Source: an uncultured Ruminococcus sp.
GTDB lineage: Bacteria > Bacillota > Clostridia > Oscillospirales > Acutalibacteraceae
DNA length: 64,000 nt
Assembly (NCBI GenBank): GCA_902786345.1
Contig: CADACB010000005.1
Span: 502-64,501, forward strand
Reading direction: 5' to 3'
This document shows, one piece after another, positions 62,971-64,000 of the stretch. Within the stretch, counting starts at the first letter, position 1; each line of letters begins with the position of its first letter. Under the pieces are notes generated by a model that saw nothing but the letters and a program-made list of their open reading frames with translations, had not been told where the DNA came from and searched no databases. Position numbers and translations under genes: made by a program.

Positions 62971-63936
62971 TTAAATATTTTTGTAAAGTGTATTATTATT
63001 GCTTATACCGCTCTGCTTAAAAAGCTGCGGCTTCATCGGCAAAATATCCTCTGCCTTTATTTCAAGAGCTTTTTTCAGCTCGTCAAGCTGTCTTACAGAA
63101 AGCTCCTCCGTAATGTGTGCAAGAGTTTCTCTTCCAAGCTGAGGCAGAGCAACTGCCGCAAGTCCTTTGACCTCCTTTATAAGCACATCACGGTAATACT
63201 CACCCTCAGCAGCTTTCTTTTCAAGCATACCGAATTTTTTTACAAGCTCCTGCATTTCCTCTGCAGTGAAACTTTGCTCCTGATTACTGAAAAGCTTCTT
63301 TTCAATATCCATAATATTTTCTCCTTTCTTCGCTGACATTTTAATATCATCTGTTCTGTAGTTTTTCACAACACCTGCTGCTCTCTGAGCAGGAATTGCA
63401 ACAAACGACCATTCATAAGCATCCGTAGGTTCATCAAGTGTTGCATAGCACATCTTACCGGAATATTTCCTGCCCTTGATATGTTCACACACGGATATAT
63501 CCTTTCCGCAAATCGAACATATTCTTTTTTTTACAGAACAGCCTACACTAACCTCTTTTTTTATACCGCTGTCAAGGGCAAGAATAAGTTCACTGCTTTT
63601 TTCTCCTCTCGGAATATAAGCTCTGGCATAAACCCTTTTATAAAGTCTTCCGTCAGCGGTTGTTTTACCCTCAACCGCCTCGGTTCTACACATAAAAATA
63701 CGTGCTGTCTGATTCCTGCTGCTCGGCTCGTGATCGGCAATTCCGGTTACACCAACAAAAAGCTCAGCAAGCTTTTCAAGTGCGTCATCCGAAAATTTCT
63801 CACCATCCCTGTCAATGTCGTTATCGCACAATACAACAGGAAAAACATAAACCTCATCTTCGTTCAGTTCTCTTCTTGTAAACTTATTGATCAGTTCAAG
63901 CTCACCGTCAAGCGGCTTTCCGCAGATTTCTTCCAT
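62971..63936 (-). CDS. Prohead protease/scaffold-like protein (XkdF-like)
   Basis: The ATG at 63936 (MEEICGKPLDGELELINKF) follows AAAGGAATGA. Of 321 residues, the first 190 resemble XkdF-type phage proteases: a VTGIADHEPSS segment, VYARAYIPRG and WSFVAIPAQRAAGV. An inserted Cys/His knot (CSICGKDISVCEH) near residues 135-155 is likely metal-binding. The last 110 residues are a helical scaffold with EKKAAEGEYYRDVLIKEVKG. The gene directly follows the end of an upstream gene off the edge. Confidence 0.7.
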   Translation of the reverse strand: MEEICGKPLDGELELINKFTRRELNEDEVYVFPVVLCDNDIDRDGEKFSDDALEKLAELFVGVTGIADHEPSSRNQTARIFMCRTEAVEGKTTADGRLYKRVYARAYIPRGEKSSELILALDSGIKKEVSVGCSVKKRICSICGKDISVCEHIKGRKYSGKMCYATLDEPTDAYEWSFVAIPAQRAAGVVKNYRTDDIKMSAKKGENIMDIEKKLFSNQEQSFTAEEMQELVKKFGMLEKKAAEGEYYRDVLIKEVKGLAAVALPQLGRETLAHITEELSVRQLDELKKALEIKAEDILPMKPQLFKQSGISNNNTLYKNI

Positions 63937-63940
63937 ATCT

Positions 63941-64000
63941 TCATTCCTTTCCGTCAATGCTTTTTTCCAGTGAAGCCGCCTGTGCATTTAAAAGTTTTGC
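63941..64000 (-). CDS. C-terminal end of an upstream gene, perhaps portal, runs off the right edge
   Basis: The open frame reads to NAQAASLEKSIDGKE with a TGA at 63941-63943, five bases before the protease start. In phages of this type the gene just before the protease is the portal, so that is the best guess. Only 19 codons are visible. Confidence 0.5.
   Translation of the reverse strand, partial: AKLLNAQAASLEKSIDGKE

Noticed and set aside
1-64000. tRNA or rRNA genes
   Set aside because: No GTTCGAATCC-type T-arm or rRNA sequence was noticed in the gaps; a covariance search would be needed to exclude them fully.

Overview
The window looks like a low-GC, anaerobic, endospore-forming Firmicute of the Oscillospiraceae/Ruminococcaceae type. 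The evidence is LL-diaminopimelate aminotransferase, a one-piece pyruvate:ferredoxin oxidoreductase, an adjacent spoIVA and SipL-like gene pair, DUF5711 and DUF6472 proteins, an ECF transporter module beside truA, and a THF riboswitch before a FolT-like S component. The species cannot be named from this window.

Bases 1-6500 are an accessory, visibly GC-richer and decaying patch. A transposase that runs off the left edge cuts a nitronate monooxygenase gene. Then come an HxlR regulator, an old-yellow-enzyme gene, and a minus-strand operon (metallo-hydrolase, DUF1269-like, membrane protein, SDR) next to a TetR regulator. In that operon three of four genes are broken, by a nonsense codon, a frameshift and a deletion. 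A small mobile-element remnant (TnpV, a 59-aa ORF, DUF6809) closes the patch.

Bases 6500-55000 are core chromosome: a membrane-anchored HAD phosphatase, dapL, cysK, mreB, recD2-comF, folT, clpE, pgsA, cvpA, der-plsY, yceD-rpmF, a methyltransferase-ecfA1-ecfA2-ecfT-truA run, ilvD, ftsE-ftsX and a murein hydrolase, a DUF368 lipid transporter, rpsT, nifJ, aroA-aroC-pheA, sipL-spoIVA and panB-panC-panD. A secreted six-repeat protein and a putative zinc-protease lipoprotein follow. FolT probably docks on the shared EcfA1A2T module. FtsEX probably gates the coiled-coil M23 hydrolase encoded after it. Five gaps between genes carry members of one dispersed repeat family.

Bases 55200-56000 hold a DUF2798 membrane protein gene whose leader contains a terminator-like stem just before the ribosome binding site, which suggests attenuation or an unknown riboswitch.

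Bases 56107-64000 (minus strand) hold a compact, intact phage-like cluster. In transcription order: end of an upstream gene (perhaps portal), protease/scaffold, decoration protein, HK97-type capsid, three connector or tail-completion genes, a tube-like protein, a 51-aa ORF, then LysM protein, hub, spike, gp25, baseplate J and DUF2313 protein. No sheath, tape measure, fibre or lysis gene lies between tail completion and the end of the cluster. This is the best candidate here for an undescribed system, although a deletion-damaged prophage is the main alternative.
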